From Bradyrhizobium yuanmingense (GTDB taxonomy: Bacteria > Pseudomonadota > Alphaproteobacteria > Rhizobiales > Xanthobacteraceae), in assembly GCF_900094575.1 (NCBI RefSeq), contig NZ_FMAE01000002.1:558001-622000 (forward strand): a stretch of DNA of 64,000 bases, in the 5' to 3' direction. The position numbers and the translations under genes were made by a program. The notes below the pieces were generated by a model. That model was not told the origin of the DNA. It worked only from the letters and a program-made list of their open reading frames with translations, and ran no database searches. Shown here in pieces: positions 7,580-16,813 of this stretch (the stretch's first letter is position 1; each line of letters begins with the position of its first letter).

Positions 7580-9790
7580 CTACCGATTCCCGCCGAACAG
7601 CCGGTCCATCAGCCAGCCATCGAGCCCGGCTGCCGCCTCGGGGCGCACATTGGCGCGCGTCGGAGGCGGCGGGCGATAGCCGCCGGCGTTCGGTTGTGGC
7701 GGTGCCGCGGGCGTCGGCGGCGACACCTGCGAGGCCGCCTGCGCGAGGTTCGACAGGCCCCAGCCGCCGGGTGAGCTCGGCAACGCCGCCACCGGCACGC
7801 CCTCGTGCGCGGCCTTCATGAAGCGCGACCAGACTTCGACCGGCAGGCCGCCGCCGGTCGCCTTCTTGGTCGGCGAGTTGTCGTCGTTGCCGAGCCAGAC
7901 GCCGGTGACGAGACTCGCGGTGTAGCCGATGAACCAGGCGTCGCGATAATCCTGGCTGGTGCCGGTTTTGCCCGCCGCCGGCCAGCCCGGGATCTCCGCC
8001 TTCTTGGCAGTGCCCGAAACAAGCGTCTCCCGCATCATCGCGTTCATCATGCCGACATGGCGGGGGTCGATGACCTGGTTGCGCTCCTCCGCCTGGCGCA
8101 TGTAGAGCAGCTTGCCGCTGACTGTCCTGATCCTTGTGACGACATGCGGCGCCACGGCGAGGCCGCCATTGGCGAACGGCGCATAGGCGCCGACCAGCTC
8201 GACCATGGAGACTTCGGAGGTGCCGAGCGCGATCGAGGCGTTGGGCTCGAGCTTGGAGGAGATGCCGAGGCGGTGTGCGGTGCGCACCACGTTCTTCGGC
8301 CCGACCTCGAGGCCAAGACGGATCGCGACGGTGTTGAGCGACATCGCCAGCGCCTGGGTCAGCGTCACCGCGCCGAAATATTCATGGGTGTAGTTCTCAG
8401 GACGCCAGCCCTTGACCTCGATCGGCGCGTCCTGGCGCATGGTGTCGGGCGTCAGCCCCTGCTCGAGCGCGGTCAGGTACACGAACGGCTTGAACGAGGA
8501 GCCCGGCTGACGTTTTGCGGTGACCGCGCGGTTGTACTGGCTGTCGGAATAGTTCCGCCCGCCCACCATGGCGCGCACTGCGCCGTCGGGCGTCATGGCC
8601 ACCAGCGCGCCCTGGCTGACGTTGAACTTCACGCTCTTGGCCGCGAGCTCGTCGATGATGGCGGCTTCCGCCACGCTCTGCAGTTTCGGATCGATCGTGG
8701 TCTCGACTTTGATGCTCTCGTCGATCTGCCCGACCAGATCGTCCAGCACCTCGCCGATCCAGTCGGCGACATAGTTCACCGTGCCGGCGCCGGCCGGCTT
8801 CACGTTGTAGGAGGGATGGCCGATCGAGGCCTTCGCCTGCGCGTCGGTGATGAACTTCGCATCCGCCATCGCCGCGAGCACGATCTGGGCCCGCGCTTCG
8901 GCACCTTCCGGATTGCGGTTCGGGGCAAGGCGGGACGGCGACTTGACGAGGCCGGCCAGCATCGCGGCTTCCGCGACCGTCACGGCCTTCGCCGACTTGC
9001 CGAAATATTTCTGCGCTGCCGCCTCGACGCCGTAGGCGCCCGAGCCGAAATAGACCCGGTTGAGGTAAAGCTCCAGGATCTCGTCCTTGGAATGCTTGCG
9101 CTCCAGCCAGATCGCGAGCTCCACCTCCTGCAGCTTGCGCCGGATAGTGCGCTCCTGGGTCAGGAACAGGTTTTTCGCGAGCTGCTGCGTCAAGGTCGAG
9201 CCGCCCTGCGAGACGCCGCGATGAAGCAAATTGGTGACGAGCGCGCGCAGGATGCCGACCGGGTCGATGCCGAAATGCGAATAGAAGCGGCGATCCTCGA
9301 TCGCGATGAACGCCTTGGGCAAATACGGCGGCAGATCCTTCAGCGCGACATTGGCGCCGGCCATCTCGCCGCGCTGGGCCAGAATGCTGCCGTCGATGCC
9401 GACGATCTGGATCGTTGGCGGGCGCTTCGGGATCTCCAGCGACTGGATCGGCGGCAGATGCGCGCCGACATAGATCACGACGCCGATCACCGCGATGACG
9501 CCCCACAGGCTCAGCACCGCGCCCCAATAGACAAGGCGGCCGAGACCGAACCCGCCACGCGACTTCGCTCGACGCTTGGCGCCGCTGCGGCCGGCTGGCG
9601 CCTTGCGCTCGCGCGGCGGCTCGGTGCCGGCATCCTCGCTCTTGCGCTTGGCGGATGGTTTCGCGGATTTCTTCGGCTTGTCGTCGCCGCCGGGAACGCG
9701 GTCTGCCGGGGTGAGCCGCAGATCGGCGAGCGCCGCGGGCAAGCCGAACAGCGGCTCCTTCCGCGCACCCTTTTTCTTTCCCCACGCCAT
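7580..9790 (-). CDS. Penicillin-binding protein 1A (bifunctional)
   Basis: A 736-residue class A PBP that polymerises and cross-links peptidoglycan at the inner membrane. A basic, Lys/Arg-rich cytoplasmic tail (about 1-80) precedes one membrane segment (about 86-110). The glycosyltransferase family 51 domain follows, with catalytic Glu165 in IEDRRFYSHFG and the block GGSTLTQQLAKNLFL. The transpeptidase domain has the SxxK motif at Ser431 (GSSFKP), SLN, and KTGTS. A Pro-rich tail ends the protein. The ATG at 9790 is preferred over an upstream in-frame TTG at 9796. Confidence 0.93.
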   Translation of the reverse strand: MAWGKKKGARKEPLFGLPAALADLRLTPADRVPGGDDKPKKSAKPSAKRKSEDAGTEPPRERKAPAGRSGAKRRAKSRGGFGLGRLVYWGAVLSLWGVIAVIGVVIYVGAHLPPIQSLEIPKRPPTIQIVGIDGSILAQRGEMAGANVALKDLPPYLPKAFIAIEDRRFYSHFGIDPVGILRALVTNLLHRGVSQGGSTLTQQLAKNLFLTQERTIRRKLQEVELAIWLERKHSKDEILELYLNRVYFGSGAYGVEAAAQKYFGKSAKAVTVAEAAMLAGLVKSPSRLAPNRNPEGAEARAQIVLAAMADAKFITDAQAKASIGHPSYNVKPAGAGTVNYVADWIGEVLDDLVGQIDESIKVETTIDPKLQSVAEAAIIDELAAKSVKFNVSQGALVAMTPDGAVRAMVGGRNYSDSQYNRAVTAKRQPGSSFKPFVYLTALEQGLTPDTMRQDAPIEVKGWRPENYTHEYFGAVTLTQALAMSLNTVAIRLGLEVGPKNVVRTAHRLGISSKLEPNASIALGTSEVSMVELVGAYAPFANGGLAVAPHVVTRIRTVSGKLLYMRQAEERNQVIDPRHVGMMNAMMRETLVSGTAKKAEIPGWPAAGKTGTSQDYRDAWFIGYTASLVTGVWLGNDDNSPTKKATGGGLPVEVWSRFMKAAHEGVPVAALPSSPGGWGLSNLAQAASQVSPPTPAAPPQPNAGGYRPPPPTRANVRPEAAAGLDGWLMDRLFGGNR

Positions 9791-9960
9791 ACGCAAAACG
9801 CCCGGTCAGCCCGCCCCGCCGAGACGCTAGCGGTCGCTGTTTAAGGCCGGGTTACCCCGGCGTTAACGCACGATTAGGAGATGCGGCATTCGCCGGCCGC
9901 AGTTCCGCTTCGGGGGCCGCAAGGCTAGGATCGCTCGTATCAATAAGATGAGGGAGCGCC

Positions 9961-10386
9961 ATGGGCCATATCGATCCGACCAAGGAGATCTTCGCGCAAT
10001 TCCGGGAGAACGATCGGCCGGGCCCGATCCACATGCTCAACCTGGTGCGCCTGCGCAAAGAGGCGGCCTATCCCGACGGCCGCAAGGCCAGCGGCGCGGA
10101 AGCCTATGCGGCCTATGGCCGCGAAAGCGGCCCGGTGTTCGAACGGCTCGGCGGGCGCATCGTCTGGCAGGGCAAATTCGAGCTGATGCTGATCGGCCCG
10201 CAGGAGGAACGCTGGGACCATTGCTTCATCGCCGAATATCCAACCGTCGCCGCCTTCGTCGAGATGATCCGCGACCCCGTCTATCGTGAGGCGGTGAAGC
10301 ACCGCCAGGCCGCGGTGGAGGATTCGCGGCTGATCCGGCACGCCGTGCTGCCGGTCGGGAAGAACTTTGGAGAGATACCGACCTGA
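9961..10386 (+). CDS. DUF1330 domain-containing protein
   Basis: A 141-residue small cytoplasmic protein of the DUF1330 (dimeric alpha-beta barrel) family. Typical features are the N-terminal MLNLVRL strand, YAAYGRES, GGRIVWQG and the C-terminal block YPTVAAFVEMIRDPVYREAVKHR. GAGGGAG lies upstream of the ATG at 9961. It is divergent from the PBP gene and convergent with the binding-protein gene. No enzymatic function is established for the family as a whole. Confidence 0.85.
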   Translation: MGHIDPTKEIFAQFRENDRPGPIHMLNLVRLRKEAAYPDGRKASGAEAYAAYGRESGPVFERLGGRIVWQGKFELMLIGPQEERWDHCFIAEYPTVAAFVEMIRDPVYREAVKHRQAAVEDSRLIRHAVLPVGKNFGEIPT

Positions 10387-10411
10387 ACGCCAAGTAGGAG
10401 GCTCTCTCGAT

Positions 10412-10496
10412 CGTCATGGCCGGGCTTGACCCGGCCATCCACGGCTTCCTTGACGCCCCAAGAACGTGGATGCCCGGGACAAGCCCGGGCATGACG
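10412..10496. repeat. Inverted repeat pair, CGTCATGGCCGGGCTTG type
   Basis: Two hairpins, TGGCCGGGCTTGACCCGGCCA and TGCCCGGGACAAGCCCGGGCA, enclosed by CGTCATG and CATGACG ends. It lies between the convergent DUF1330 and binding-protein genes, where it could terminate both. Confidence 0.75.
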
Positions 10497-10515
10497 TCGC
10501 AGAGGCAGATGCGTT

Positions 10516-11739
10516 CTAGCCCGACGGGCCGGTGTCCTCGATGATCGGTCCGAACAGCTCCCAGCGCTCGCCGTTGAACTTCATCATCTGCATCTGCTTG
10601 TTGACGCGGTAGTCGTTCGGCCCGGTGTTGATCTTGATGCCGGGCAGCGCCAGGCTCGGCGTGTAGCCCTTGATATTGGCGGCCTGCTTCATGATGTTCG
10701 CACGCGTCAGATCGTCGCCGCATTGCTTCAAGACCTGCACCAAGAGCTCGGCGACCGAATAGGCGTAGGTGTTGATGGTGTTGAGCTTGTCACCTTCCGG
10801 GAAATACTTGTCCATGAAAGCGAAGAAAGCCTTCACGCCGGGATCGTCCTTCCACTGCGGGTCGCTCGGCTCCTTGCCGTAATTGGTCGAGATGATGCCC
10901 TTGGAGATGTCGAGGCCTGCCGGCTTCAGCGTCGCCGAAATCGGGCTCGCATTGATGTCGAGGATGTGCACTGGCGTCCAGCCGAGATCGGCAAGCTTCT
11001 TGATCGCCTGCGCCGCGAATTTCGGCGTCGAGGCGTTATAGAACAGGTCGACGCCCATCGACTTCAGCTTCACCACCTGCGAGTCGACGGTGGGGTCGGT
11101 CACCTCATACGACACCTCGCCGACGATCATGTTGGCCTTGTCGCCGAGGCCGCTCTTGAGGCCGGCAAGATAGTCGCGGCCCATGTCGTCGTTCTGGTAG
11201 AGCACGCCGATCTTGGCGTTGGGGTGATTGGCGAGAATGTATTTTGCGTAGATCCGCCCCTCGGACACATAGTTGGGATTGTAAGCGATGGTCCAAGGAT
11301 AGTTCTGCGGATCGTTGAAGCGCGCGGCGCCGGTCGAGGCCAGCAGCTGAGGTACCTTCTTGCCGTTGAGGTACTTCTGCACGGCGGCGTTCGCGGCTGT
11401 GCCGATCAGCTGAAAGGTGAACAGGACCTCGTCGCCCTCGACCAGCTTGCGCACCTGCTCGACGGTCTTCGGCGGCGAATAGGCGTCGTCATACTGGATC
11501 AGGTTGATCTTGCGGCCGTTGATGCCGCCCTGATCGTTGATCATCCTGAAATATGCGGCCTGGGTCTTGCCGATATTGGCGTAGACCGAATAGGCGCCGG
11601 AGAACGGCACGGTCTGGCCAATCTTGATCTCGGTGTCGCTTGCGCCGGTGTCGTATTTCTTCTGGGCGAGGGCCTGGCTGGTCGAGACTGCGACGGCGAA
11701 CGCCGCCGTGGCAGCTAAGAAGGCTCTGCGATTGTTCAT
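10516..11739 (-). CDS. Branched-chain amino acid-type ABC transporter substrate-binding protein
   Basis: A 407-residue periplasmic binding protein of the LivJ/Leu-binding (type I fold) class. A signal peptide (about 1-25, ending ALAQ) precedes the mature start KKYDTGASDTEIKIGQTVPF. Family blocks include GGINGRKINLI and QNDDMGRDYLAGLKSG. The start is supported by AGGAGGAAC upstream of ATG 11739. No permease or ATPase genes adjoin it, so it is an orphan that must use transport genes elsewhere. Ligand unknown; relatives in rhizobia bind amino acids, amides or aromatic acids. Confidence 0.9.
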   Translation of the reverse strand: MNNRRAFLAATAAFAVAVSTSQALAQKKYDTGASDTEIKIGQTVPFSGAYSVYANIGKTQAAYFRMINDQGGINGRKINLIQYDDAYSPPKTVEQVRKLVEGDEVLFTFQLIGTAANAAVQKYLNGKKVPQLLASTGAARFNDPQNYPWTIAYNPNYVSEGRIYAKYILANHPNAKIGVLYQNDDMGRDYLAGLKSGLGDKANMIVGEVSYEVTDPTVDSQVVKLKSMGVDLFYNASTPKFAAQAIKKLADLGWTPVHILDINASPISATLKPAGLDISKGIISTNYGKEPSDPQWKDDPGVKAFFAFMDKYFPEGDKLNTINTYAYSVAELLVQVLKQCGDDLTRANIMKQAANIKGYTPSLALPGIKINTGPNDYRVNKQMQMMKFNGERWELFGPIIEDTGPSG

Positions 11740-11873
11740 ATTGGAACGTTCCTCCTGACGGAATTATCGGCCGATGGTCTTTCTCCGTTGATTGCAACGG
11801 TCGCCATCGCTGCCGAAGATTGTGGAGGAAGCTTCGCCGCAGCGCAAGGATCGCGGCGCTGTGCCGTAGCGTC

Positions 11874-12236
11874 TCAGGCGAGAAACATCGCAATCAGCGC
11901 GATTGCCGCCGGCAGCGCCTGCACGATCAGGATCCGCGTGCTGACGGTCGCCGCGCCATAGGCGCCGGCCACGATCACGCAGAGCAGGAAGAACACCTTG
12001 ATCTGGAATGCGAAGGCCGGGTTGCCGTGGAACAGGCCCCAGACCAGGCCGGCCGCGAGGAAGCCGTTATAGAGACCCTGATTGGCGGCCAGCACCCTGG
12101 TGATCTCGGCCTTCTCGGGCGAATTCCGAAACACCTTCAGGCCCAGCGGCTTGTCCCAGAGAAACATCTCCAGGACGAGGAAGAAGACGTGCAGCGCCGC
12201 GACCAGCGCCACCAGGATATTGGCGATCAGGATCAA
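11874..12236 (-). CDS. DUF1304 family membrane protein
   Basis: A 120-residue integral membrane protein with four hydrophobic segments. The family signature LVALVAALHVFFLVLEMFLW is near the N-terminus, followed by the central NQGLYNGFLAAGL. The frame stays open upstream to a GTG at 12281 and an ATG at 12257. GGGGGAG lies six bases before the TTG at 12236, and that start gives the usual family length, so it is preferred. It is divergent from the DNA methyltransferase gene. Function of the family is unknown. Confidence 0.75.
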   Translation of the reverse strand: MILIANILVALVAALHVFFLVLEMFLWDKPLGLKVFRNSPEKAEITRVLAANQGLYNGFLAAGLVWGLFHGNPAFAFQIKVFFLLCVIVAGAYGAATVSTRILIVQALPAAIALIAMFLA

Positions 12237-12329
12237 GGCGAGCTCCCCCAAAAGCATCAGCTTTCGGGTGGACGTTAGCACGGCCGCCGTGGCAAGTGCG
12301 ATCGATGTGTTTCGATTGCTGGTGCCGCA

Positions 12330-12860
12330 ATGTCCGCTCGATCAACCAAGGTGCCTGAACGCTTCGGTCTCGACCACCTGGCGACGCCGATCGGGATTGC
12401 GCTGCTCGTCACCGATGCCGAGGGCAAGCTGCGCGCGCTCGACTGGGAAGACTATGAGCACCGCATGCGCGATCTGCTGCGCCTGCACTATGGCACAGTG
12501 GATCTGCGTGATCAGCCTGCGCCGTCGGACATGCGGACCGCACTCTCGCGCTATTTCGACGGTGATCTCGGTCAGCTCCAGAGCATCGCATGGCGTATCG
12601 CCGGCACGCCGTTCCAGCAAAAAGTCTGGACCGCGCTCGCGCAGATCCCCGCCGGCACCACGATGAGTTACGGCGCGCTCGCCGCGAAGATCGACATGCC
12701 CAGGGCGATACGAGCCGTCGGCCACGCCAACGGCTCAAATCCGATCAGTGTGGTGCTCCCGTGCCATCGCCTGATCGGAGCGGACGGTTCGCTGGTGAAG
12801 TATGGTGGTGGCCTCGAGCGGAAGAGATGGCTGCTGCGGCACGAGGGGGTGGAGATTTGA
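12330..12860 (+). CDS. ogt: Methylated-DNA-[protein]-cysteine S-methyltransferase
   Basis: A 176-residue O6-alkylguanine DNA alkyltransferase that removes alkyl groups from DNA onto its own cysteine. The active site PCHRLIG has acceptor Cys145, preceded by the helix-turn-helix region TTMSYGALAAKIDMPRAIRAV and NGSNPISVVLPCH. The C-terminal KYGGGLERKRWLLRHE is typical. The N-terminal domain is of the short Ogt type with no Ada regulatory domain. Confidence 0.92.
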   Translation: MSARSTKVPERFGLDHLATPIGIALLVTDAEGKLRALDWEDYEHRMRDLLRLHYGTVDLRDQPAPSDMRTALSRYFDGDLGQLQSIAWRIAGTPFQQKVWTALAQIPAGTTMSYGALAAKIDMPRAIRAVGHANGSNPISVVLPCHRLIGADGSLVKYGGGLERKRWLLRHEGVEI

Positions 12861-12868
12861 CGCGCAGC

Positions 12869-13054
12869 TCAGATGCTGTTCGGGTTAATGCGCGGATCCC
12901 CCTGTTTCCAGTCAACCCATTCCTCTGCGTCTCGAAGCGAAACAAAGTCGGCGATCGGAATGTCTGTTAGGTCAGCGCGCCGTTCGATCACACGCCATCC
13001 GCCCTGTTCGAGGCGCTGGATTATATAAGATTCGACCGGAAGGTAATCAGTCAT
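12869..13054 (-). CDS. Small hypothetical protein
   Basis: A 61-residue open frame with ATG at 13054. The protein is acidic and soluble, with no membrane segment, and no family that I recognise. Its stop lies 8 bases from the end of the convergent ogt gene, and it begins 33 bases after the glnD stop on the same strand, so it may be read from the glnD transcript. The local base composition is lower in GC than its neighbours. The ribosome-binding site is weak. Tight packing and an ATG start support it moderately. Confidence 0.5.
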   Translation of the reverse strand: MTDYLPVESYIIQRLEQGGWRVIERRADLTDIPIADFVSLRDAEEWVDWKQGDPRINPNSI

Positions 13055-13087
13055 TGCGGCTGAGCCTTTTGGGATTGCGAGGCTGGT

Positions 13088-15877
13088 TCAAGCCGCCGGC
13101 TGCACCGCCTTGTCGCCGGCCATCACATGGGTCAGCGCGCTCTTGATCGCGGCCTGGCGCGTCGGCGCGTTGATCTGGGCGCCCAGGAGGTCGGTGACGT
13201 AGAACACGTCGCGCGCGCGCTCGCCGAAGGTCGCGACATGGGCCGAGGCGATGTTGAGATTGAGCTTGGAGATCGCGGTGGTCAGCTCGTAGAGCAGGCC
13301 GGGCCGGTCGAGCCCGGAGACCTCGATCACGGTGTAGCGATCGGACCATTGGTTGTTGATCGTCACCTCTGGTTCGATCACGAAAGGCTTCGCCTTGCTG
13401 CGCACGGTGCGCCGCGCCACCACTTCGGGCAGGCGCAGCTTGCCCTCCAGCACGTCCTCGATCATCTCACCGATGCGCGTGGCGCGCCGTCCCTCGTCCT
13501 CGTCGCGGTCGTATTCGCGCGAGATCGAGATGGTGTCGAGCGCGCGGCCGTCGGTCGTGGTGTAGATCTGGGCGTCGACGATGTTGGCGCCGGCCGAGGC
13601 GCAGGCGCCCGCGATGATCGACAGCAGCCAGGGATGGTCGGCGGCGAAGATCGTCAGCTCGGTGACGCCGCGCACCTCGTCGAAACCGACATTGATCGCG
13701 AGCTTGTGGCCGGCCTGCTCGCTGGAGCGGACGAAGCGGGCGTGCCGGATCTTGCGCGGCAGCTCGACCTTGAGCCAGTAGGCCGGATAGTGCCGGCCGA
13801 TATAGGCGTCGAGCTCGTCGTTCGGCCATTCGGCGAAGGCCATGCGGAATTCGGCGTGCGCAGCGGCGAGGCGCTTGCCGCGGTCGACCTCTGAGAAGCC
13901 GCCGGTCAGCACCGGCTCGGTCTCGTAGTATAGCGAGCGCAAGAGCTGCGCCTTCCAGCCGTTCCACACGCCAGGGCCGACCCCGCGGATGTCGGCGGTG
14001 GTCAGGATGGTCAAGAGCTTCATCTGCTCCACAGACTGCACCACGGCAGCGAAATTCTCGATGGTCTTGCGATCGGAGAGGTCGCGCGACTGCGCGACCG
14101 TGGACATCGTCAGGTGCTCCTCGATCAGCCAGGCCACGAGCTCGGTATCGGCCGGGCTGAAGCCGAGCCGCGGGCAGAGCCGCCGCGCCACCTTGGCGCC
14201 GGCGATGGAGTGGTCCTCGGGACGGCCCTTGGCGACGTCGTGCAGCAGCGTTGCGATGTAGATCACCGCGCGGTGCTCGGGCCGGATCTTGCGGAACAGG
14301 TCGCTCGCCAGCGCGAACTCCTCGATGCCGCCGCGCTCGATGTCCTGGAGGAAGCCGATGCAGCGGATCAGGTGCTCGTCGACGGTGTAGTGATGATACA
14401 TGTTGAACTGCATCATCGAGACGATCTTGCCGAAGGCGCGGATGAAGTGACCGAGCACGCCGGTCTCGTTCATCCGCCGCAGCACGATCTCGGCATTGTC
14501 CGAGGTCAGGATCTCCATGAACAGCCGGTTGGCCTCGGGATTTTCGCGCAAGCCCGCATTGATCAGGCCGAGCGAGCGCGTCACGTCGCGCATCGCATCC
14601 GGATGGAAGGCAAGGTTGTTCTTCTGCGCGAGGCGGAAGATGCGGATCAGATTGACCGGGTCGTGCTTGAACACGTCGGGCGCGGCAACATTGATGCGGT
14701 TGTTGTCGACGATGAAGTCGTCGCTGTCGGGGACGCGCCGCTTCACTGCGCTCGGTCGCAGCCGCGCCATCACCCGGCTCAGCACCGGCGCGGGCTTGGC
14801 CTGCTGGTCCTCGAGCTTGGCGCAGAGGATGGCGGTGAGGTTGCCGACTTCCTTGGCGACCAGGAAGTAGTGCTTCATGAAGCGCTCGACGTCCTGCATG
14901 CCCGGATGCGAGGTGTAGCCGAGACGTATCGCGATCTCGCGCTGGAGATCGAAGGAGAGGCGCTCCTCGGCGCGGCCACAGTAGAAATGCAGGTTGCAGC
15001 GCACCGACCAGAGGAAGTCGGCGCAGCGGCGGAAGCTGCGATATTCCTGCGCGTCGAACACGCCGCGCCCGACCAGCTCGTGGGTGTCGCGGACGCGGTA
15101 GACGTATTTGGCGATCCAGAACAGTGTGTGCAGGTCGCGCAAGGCCCCCTTGCCGTCCTTGACGTTGGGCTCGACCAGATAACGCGACTGGCCGCCGCGG
15201 CGGTGTCGCTCCTCGCGCTCGGCGAGCTTTGCGGTGACGAATTCGGACGCGGTGCCCTGCACCACTTCCTTGTCGAAGCGCTCGACCAGGTCGTCGTAGA
15301 GCGGCTTGTCGCCGGTCAGGAAGCGCGTCTCCAGGATCGCGGTCCGGATGGTCATGTCGCCGCGCGCCTGCCGGATCGATTCATCGACCGATCGCGTGGC
15401 GTGGCCGACCTTCAACCCCATGTCCCAGAGGCAATAGAGGATCGCTTCGGCGACCTGCTCGCCCCAGGCGGTCTGCTTGTAGGGCAGGATGAAGAGCAGA
15501 TCGATGTCCGATTCCGGCGCCATCAGCCCGCGGCCGTAGCCGCCGGTCGCCACCACCGCCATGCGCTCGGCGCCGCTCGGGATCGGCGAGCGGTAGAGAT
15601 GGCGCGTCGCGGCCGAATACAGGATGCGGATGATCTCGTCCTGCACGTGGCACAGCCGCTCGGCGCAGCGGCGGCCGTGGCGGTCCTTCAGAAGGATCGC
15701 CTGGGCGGCGGCGCGCGCCGCGATCAGCTCCGCCTTGAGCAATAGCGCCATCGCCGTGCGGAACGCGTCCTCGCGCCCCTCGTGCTTCTCGGCAAGCGCA
15801 TCGACCGCGGCGGTGATCCGCGCGGTATCGAAGCGCTCGTCCACCTGTGGCTTCTGCTCAGTCGCGACGCTGTCCAT
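13088..15877 (-). CDS. glnD: [Protein-PII] uridylyltransferase/uridylyl-removing enzyme
   Basis: A 929-residue bifunctional nitrogen sensor that adds UMP to PII proteins when glutamine is low and removes it when glutamine is high. The nucleotidyltransferase domain has GGYGRGLMAPESDIDLLF at 112-129. A central HD domain shows LLHDVAKGRPEDHS, and two C-terminal ACT domains (about 715-790 and 830-905, each opening with a RPGLL- or HPWLLS-type segment) bind glutamine. The order NT-HD-ACT-ACT and the length match the family. In rhizobia it feeds GlnB/GlnK, NtrB/C and adenylyltransferase control. A dyad lies 20 bases upstream of the start. Confidence 0.95.
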   Translation of the reverse strand: MDSVATEQKPQVDERFDTARITAAVDALAEKHEGREDAFRTAMALLLKAELIAARAAAQAILLKDRHGRRCAERLCHVQDEIIRILYSAATRHLYRSPIPSGAERMAVVATGGYGRGLMAPESDIDLLFILPYKQTAWGEQVAEAILYCLWDMGLKVGHATRSVDESIRQARGDMTIRTAILETRFLTGDKPLYDDLVERFDKEVVQGTASEFVTAKLAEREERHRRGGQSRYLVEPNVKDGKGALRDLHTLFWIAKYVYRVRDTHELVGRGVFDAQEYRSFRRCADFLWSVRCNLHFYCGRAEERLSFDLQREIAIRLGYTSHPGMQDVERFMKHYFLVAKEVGNLTAILCAKLEDQQAKPAPVLSRVMARLRPSAVKRRVPDSDDFIVDNNRINVAAPDVFKHDPVNLIRIFRLAQKNNLAFHPDAMRDVTRSLGLINAGLRENPEANRLFMEILTSDNAEIVLRRMNETGVLGHFIRAFGKIVSMMQFNMYHHYTVDEHLIRCIGFLQDIERGGIEEFALASDLFRKIRPEHRAVIYIATLLHDVAKGRPEDHSIAGAKVARRLCPRLGFSPADTELVAWLIEEHLTMSTVAQSRDLSDRKTIENFAAVVQSVEQMKLLTILTTADIRGVGPGVWNGWKAQLLRSLYYETEPVLTGGFSEVDRGKRLAAAHAEFRMAFAEWPNDELDAYIGRHYPAYWLKVELPRKIRHARFVRSSEQAGHKLAINVGFDEVRGVTELTIFAADHPWLLSIIAGACASAGANIVDAQIYTTTDGRALDTISISREYDRDEDEGRRATRIGEMIEDVLEGKLRLPEVVARRTVRSKAKPFVIEPEVTINNQWSDRYTVIEVSGLDRPGLLYELTTAISKLNLNIASAHVATFGERARDVFYVTDLLGAQINAPTRQAAIKSALTHVMAGDKAVQPAA

Positions 15878-15896
15878 GTCTTACCGGATATAAGAG

Positions 15897-15913
15897 GTGA
15901 CAGGCGCTGTCAC
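15897..15913. promoter_or_regulatory. Inverted repeat upstream of glnD
   Basis: GTGACAG-GCG-CTGTCAC, a perfect 7-base dyad with a 3-base spacer, 20 bases before the glnD ATG. The position suits an operator or a leader hairpin. No factor can be assigned from the sequence. Confidence 0.4.
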
Positions 15914-16119
15914 GAGACATTCGCAAGGGACGACCGGCGAGTTTCGCCATGCAGATGAATCGGCTTCGATACCGATATCGGCGCCTGGGGTAACGTCATG
16001 AATGTGCTCAGATTTTTGTCCTGGATCCCGGCTGGTCATGACTGCCTCCACCAATCATGGGCTGACACAAAACCAATCGCGCTCTATACCGATCGTCGAT
16101 ATCCCCGGGAGAGAACAAG

Positions 16120-16629
16120 ATGGACGCTGCAGAGCTGCGCCAGATGCAGGCCCCGATCAAGGAGCGCTACAAGACCGATCCCAAGGCTGCGCTGATCACG
16201 CTGAAGGCCAAGGGCTCCACCGATAGCGAAGGCATTGCGTGCAAGGTCGAGACCGGCCGCGCTATCGCGATGGCCGGCCTGCATCCGGGCACAGGCGGTT
16301 CCGGCCTCGAGCTTTGCTCCGGCGACATGCTGCTCGAAGCCCTGGTCGCCTGTGCCGGCGTCACGCTGAAATCGGTCGCGACCGCGATCGAGGTGCCCTT
16401 GAAGACCGGCAACGTCTACGCCGAGGGCGATCTCGATTTCCGCGGCACGCTCGGCATCGACAAGGAGACCCCGGTCGGCTTCGCCGAGATCCGCCTGCGC
16501 TTCGAGGTCGACACGTCAGCGCCGCAGGACAAGCTCGATCTGCTGCTCAAACTCACCGAGCGGTATTGCGTGGTCTATCAGACCATCAAGAACGGCCCGA
16601 AGGTTTCGGTGTCGATGCAAAGGATGTAA
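16120..16629 (+). CDS. OsmC family peroxiredoxin-like protein
   Basis: A 169-residue OsmC/Ohr-fold protein. The two conserved cysteines are probably Cys78 (ALVACAGVTL) and Cys150 (ERYCVVYQT), as expected for thiol-dependent peroxide detoxification; a further Cys66 precedes them. Ribosome-binding site GGAGAG precedes ATG 16120. The gene is divergent from glnD and followed by type A repeats. Within the superfamily it resembles the general OsmC group rather than Ohr. The peroxide substrate is not known. Confidence 0.85.
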   Translation: MDAAELRQMQAPIKERYKTDPKAALITLKAKGSTDSEGIACKVETGRAIAMAGLHPGTGGSGLELCSGDMLLEALVACAGVTLKSVATAIEVPLKTGNVYAEGDLDFRGTLGIDKETPVGFAEIRLRFEVDTSAPQDKLDLLLKLTERYCVVYQTIKNGPKVSVSMQRM

Positions 16630-16658
16630 GACGCAGGTCGTCATTCCACCGATTGGTG

Positions 16659-16701
16659 TCGTCCCGGGGCGCGCCGCTTGGCGCGAGCCCGGGACCCATA
16701 A
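16659..16701. repeat. Palindromic intergenic repeat, type A (variant)
   Basis: Arms TCGTCCCGGGGCGCG and GCGCGAGCCCGGGAC, an inverted and diverged copy of the type A element, placed just after the OsmC gene. Confidence 0.7.
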
Positions 16702-16760
16702 TCCCCGGCCGTCGGGATTTTCGGACGGTCGTTGCTCCTAGCTCTTAAGCCACCATGGCC

Positions 16761-16806
16761 TGTGGTTATGGATTCCGGGCTCGCGCTTCGCGCGCCCCGG
16801 AATGAC
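16761..16806. repeat. Palindromic intergenic repeat, type A
   Basis: Nearly the same sequence as 54-100 (GTGGTTATGGATTCCGGGCT and its complement ending CCGGAATGAC). Its last bases contain an ATG that is in frame with the next gene. Confidence 0.75.
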
Positions 16807-16813
16807 AGATAAA

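Noticed and set aside
7805..9844. Long plus-strand open frame opposite the PBP1A gene
   Set aside because: Antisense shadow of a gene with all class A PBP motifs; no recognisable protein features.
14114..15745. Plus-strand open frame opposite glnD
   Set aside because: Shadow of glnD; no motif and no suitable start.
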